In this document: positions 56,130-57,145 of the stretch, one piece after another
Position numbering within the stretch: the stretch's first letter is position 1
Layout: each line of letters starts with the position of its first letter
DNA from: Nitrosospira multiformis
Lineage (GTDB): Bacteria; Pseudomonadota; Gammaproteobacteria; Burkholderiales; Nitrosomonadaceae
Reading direction: 5' to 3'
Length of the DNA: 57,145 bases
Assembly: GCF_003050865.1 (NCBI RefSeq)
Contig: NZ_QAOK01000022.1
Coordinates: 1 to 57,145, forward strand
Program-made: the position numbers and the translations under genes
Notes under the pieces: generated by a model
Database searches by the model: none
What the model was told of the DNA's origin: nothing
The model's input: the letters and a program-made list of their open reading frames with translations, nothing else

Positions 56130-56239
56130 CCTTTTCGCCTTCCCGGTACGGAAACTGTGAAGCTATCACTTTGATCCTTTGAGCGCCCGCTCAAAGGACC
56201 GGGCCGAACAGTATTCCAGGCAGATTAAAAAATTCAATG

Positions 56240-56827
56240 TCAATCCAGATACTCGAACACTTCGACAACCTTGCGGACACCATCCGTGGATCTCGCAATC
56301 TTCACCGCGCTTTGCGCCTCCTCCCGGTCCACCAGCCCCATCAGGTAGACCACCCCATCCTCGGTCACGACTTTGACGTGGTTGGCCTGGAATAATCCCT
56401 CATTCACGAACTTCGCCTTGACCTTGGATGTAATCCAGCCGTCATAACTGCGCGCGGTAAGCGGCTTGATCTCACCCACCGCAATTTCATTAGTGACATC
56501 CCTCACGCCTTCCACGGCCTTCACGATGTCTCCAACCTCATTTTTAACCTTCGTAGATGCCACCTGGCCAGTCAGCAGTACTTTATCATTGAAGCTCGTG
56601 ACCTCCACATGAACCTTGCGGCCAAATTTGTCCTTGATTCTCCCGTTGCTCTTGAACTCGATGCTCTCATCCTGGACCATGGTGCCGCTTGTACGCCTGT
56701 CCTCAGCTACCGCATATCCACTGCCCGCAGCCGCCCCCGTTACCGCCACCGCCGCACAACCGGAGAGAAATGAAAGCGGAAGCAGGAAAAAAACAACCCC
56801 CAATAACTTCAAATTCAGGTTCTGCAT
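56240..56827 (-). CDS. BON-domain outer-membrane lipoprotein (DolP/OsmY-like)
   Basis: 195 aa. The signal peptide ends in lipobox FLSGC (Cys24). Two BON domains follow: about 60-120 (GRKVHVEVTSFNDKVLLTGQ) and about 130-195 (VKVVTEDGVVYLMGLVDREE). The layout, lipid anchor plus two BON domains and a length near 190, matches DolP (YraP). DolP sits at the outer membrane and helps envelope integrity. Position 2 after Cys is Ala, consistent with outer-membrane sorting. Confidence 0.85.
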   Translation of the reverse strand: MQNLNLKLLGVVFFLLPLSFLSGCAAVAVTGAAAGSGYAVAEDRRTSGTMVQDESIEFKSNGRIKDKFGRKVHVEVTSFNDKVLLTGQVASTKVKNEVGDIVKAVEGVRDVTNEIAVGEIKPLTARSYDGWITSKVKAKFVNEGLFQANHVKVVTEDGVVYLMGLVDREEAQSAVKIARSTDGVRKVVEVFEYLD

Positions 56828-56861
56828 ATATTCCCTCGGAAAAAATATCGCAACCTCTACT

Positions 56862-57098
56862 TTATCTCCTTTTATCCCCTGCTGGGGTGCATCCTTCCAC
56901 CCTTTTCTGCATCAAAAGCGATCGGAGAGTGTCGAGTAAGTCATGACCTTGCCAAGTCAGCTCGGGCGTGAGGATTGGGAGCCCAGCCATTGGGCCTGGG
57001 TCAATGGCCTCGATGAAACCCGCCTTCCACAAAAGCAACGCCTGCTCGCTCTGAATCGCCCCGGTTTTCGTGGAGGCTTTTTGGTTTAAGTTAAACTT
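56862..57098 (-). pseudogene. DUF2513-type remnant at the right end
   Basis: The open frame (79 codons) has no start codon and contains EQALLLWKAGFIEAI and LTPELTWQGHDLLDTLRS, the C-terminal hallmarks of DUF2513, a small phage-type family. The frame then runs off into an unrelated tail with a stop. The N-terminal half is missing and the upstream part lies within the 94-bp repeat. So it is a decayed or truncated copy. Confidence 0.6.
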
Positions 57099-57145
57099 CT
57101 ACCGTGGCCTTTTGGACCAATTGCTGATAATAGTTTGCTTCTGCT
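57052..57145. repeat. Right copy of the 94-bp terminal inverted repeat
   Basis: Exact reverse complement of positions 2-95. On the minus strand it holds the last 17 codons of an unrecognised protein and the first part of the DUF2513 remnant. Both window ends therefore run into the same outside sequence. Confidence 0.9.

Noticed and set aside
1-57145. CRISPR arrays
   Set aside because: No run of regularly spaced identical repeats with unique spacers was seen.

Overview
The window looks like one contig from a betaproteobacterium, most likely a Nitrosospira/Nitrosomonas-type ammonia oxidiser. The reasons are the conserved block gph-ubiG / ompA / gyrA-serC-serA-pheA-hisC-DAHP synthase-tyrA, a tmRNA tag ANDENYALAA, a PEP-CTERM protease and a small EncFtn-type ferritin. 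This taxonomic call is inference from gene content. Both ends carry the same 94 bp in inverted orientation, so the window probably stops at copies of a repeat.

Region 1 (1-3.47 kb) is AT-rich mobile DNA: a frameshifted GmrSD-like (DUF262/DUF1524) gene, a serine resolvase with a palindromic operator/res-like upstream region, and an N-terminal-only tyrosine recombinase. Region 2 (3.48-22.04 kb) is a nine-gene, tightly overlapping minus-strand operon and the most interesting part. Transcription order: DUF1998 helicase (about 1761 aa) > SNF2 helicase (930 aa) > Eco57I-type adenine methyltransferase (1326 aa) > AAA ATPase > PIN nuclease > RNA-ligase-family nucleotidyltransferase > degenerate PLD-like protein > HNH endonuclease > intact GmrSD-like protein. 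The first three recall a DISARM core; the tail (ATPase, PIN, RNA ligase, HNH, GmrSD) is not part of DISARM as I know it. A decayed gene lies directly upstream of the first helicase.

Region 3 (22.06-24.6 kb) is decayed, gene-poor DNA with nested inverted repeats, one unrecognised ORF and a 53-aa ORF. Region 4 (24.6-29.95 kb) looks like a phage satellite (PICI/P4-like) next to the 3' end of ssrA: P4-type integrase, an unknown protein, AlpA, two small proteins, a winged-helix replication-type protein, an array of 19-bp repeats, a terminase small subunit and a broken phage gene. No capsid, tail or large terminase genes are present.

Region 5 (29.95-44.1 kb) is core chromosome: tmRNA, gph, ubiG, an MtaD-type deaminase, an OmpA-family lipoprotein-like porin, gyrA, then serine, phenylalanine, tyrosine and histidine biosynthesis genes that share the chorismate branch. 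Region 6 (44.1-57.1 kb) holds the EncFtn-like ferritin, an HD-GYP phosphodiesterase, an exported protein, a PEP-CTERM metalloprotease, lpxA, and a plus-strand glycan operon (Wzt-type ABC ATPase, PIG-L-like protein, glycosyltransferase-methyltransferase fusion, Gfo/Idh dehydrogenase, DegT aminotransferase), then a NYN-LOTUS protein and a BON-domain lipoprotein. The dehydrogenase/aminotransferase pair plus nearby lpxA suggests a GnnA/GnnB route to 2,3-diamino lipid A.
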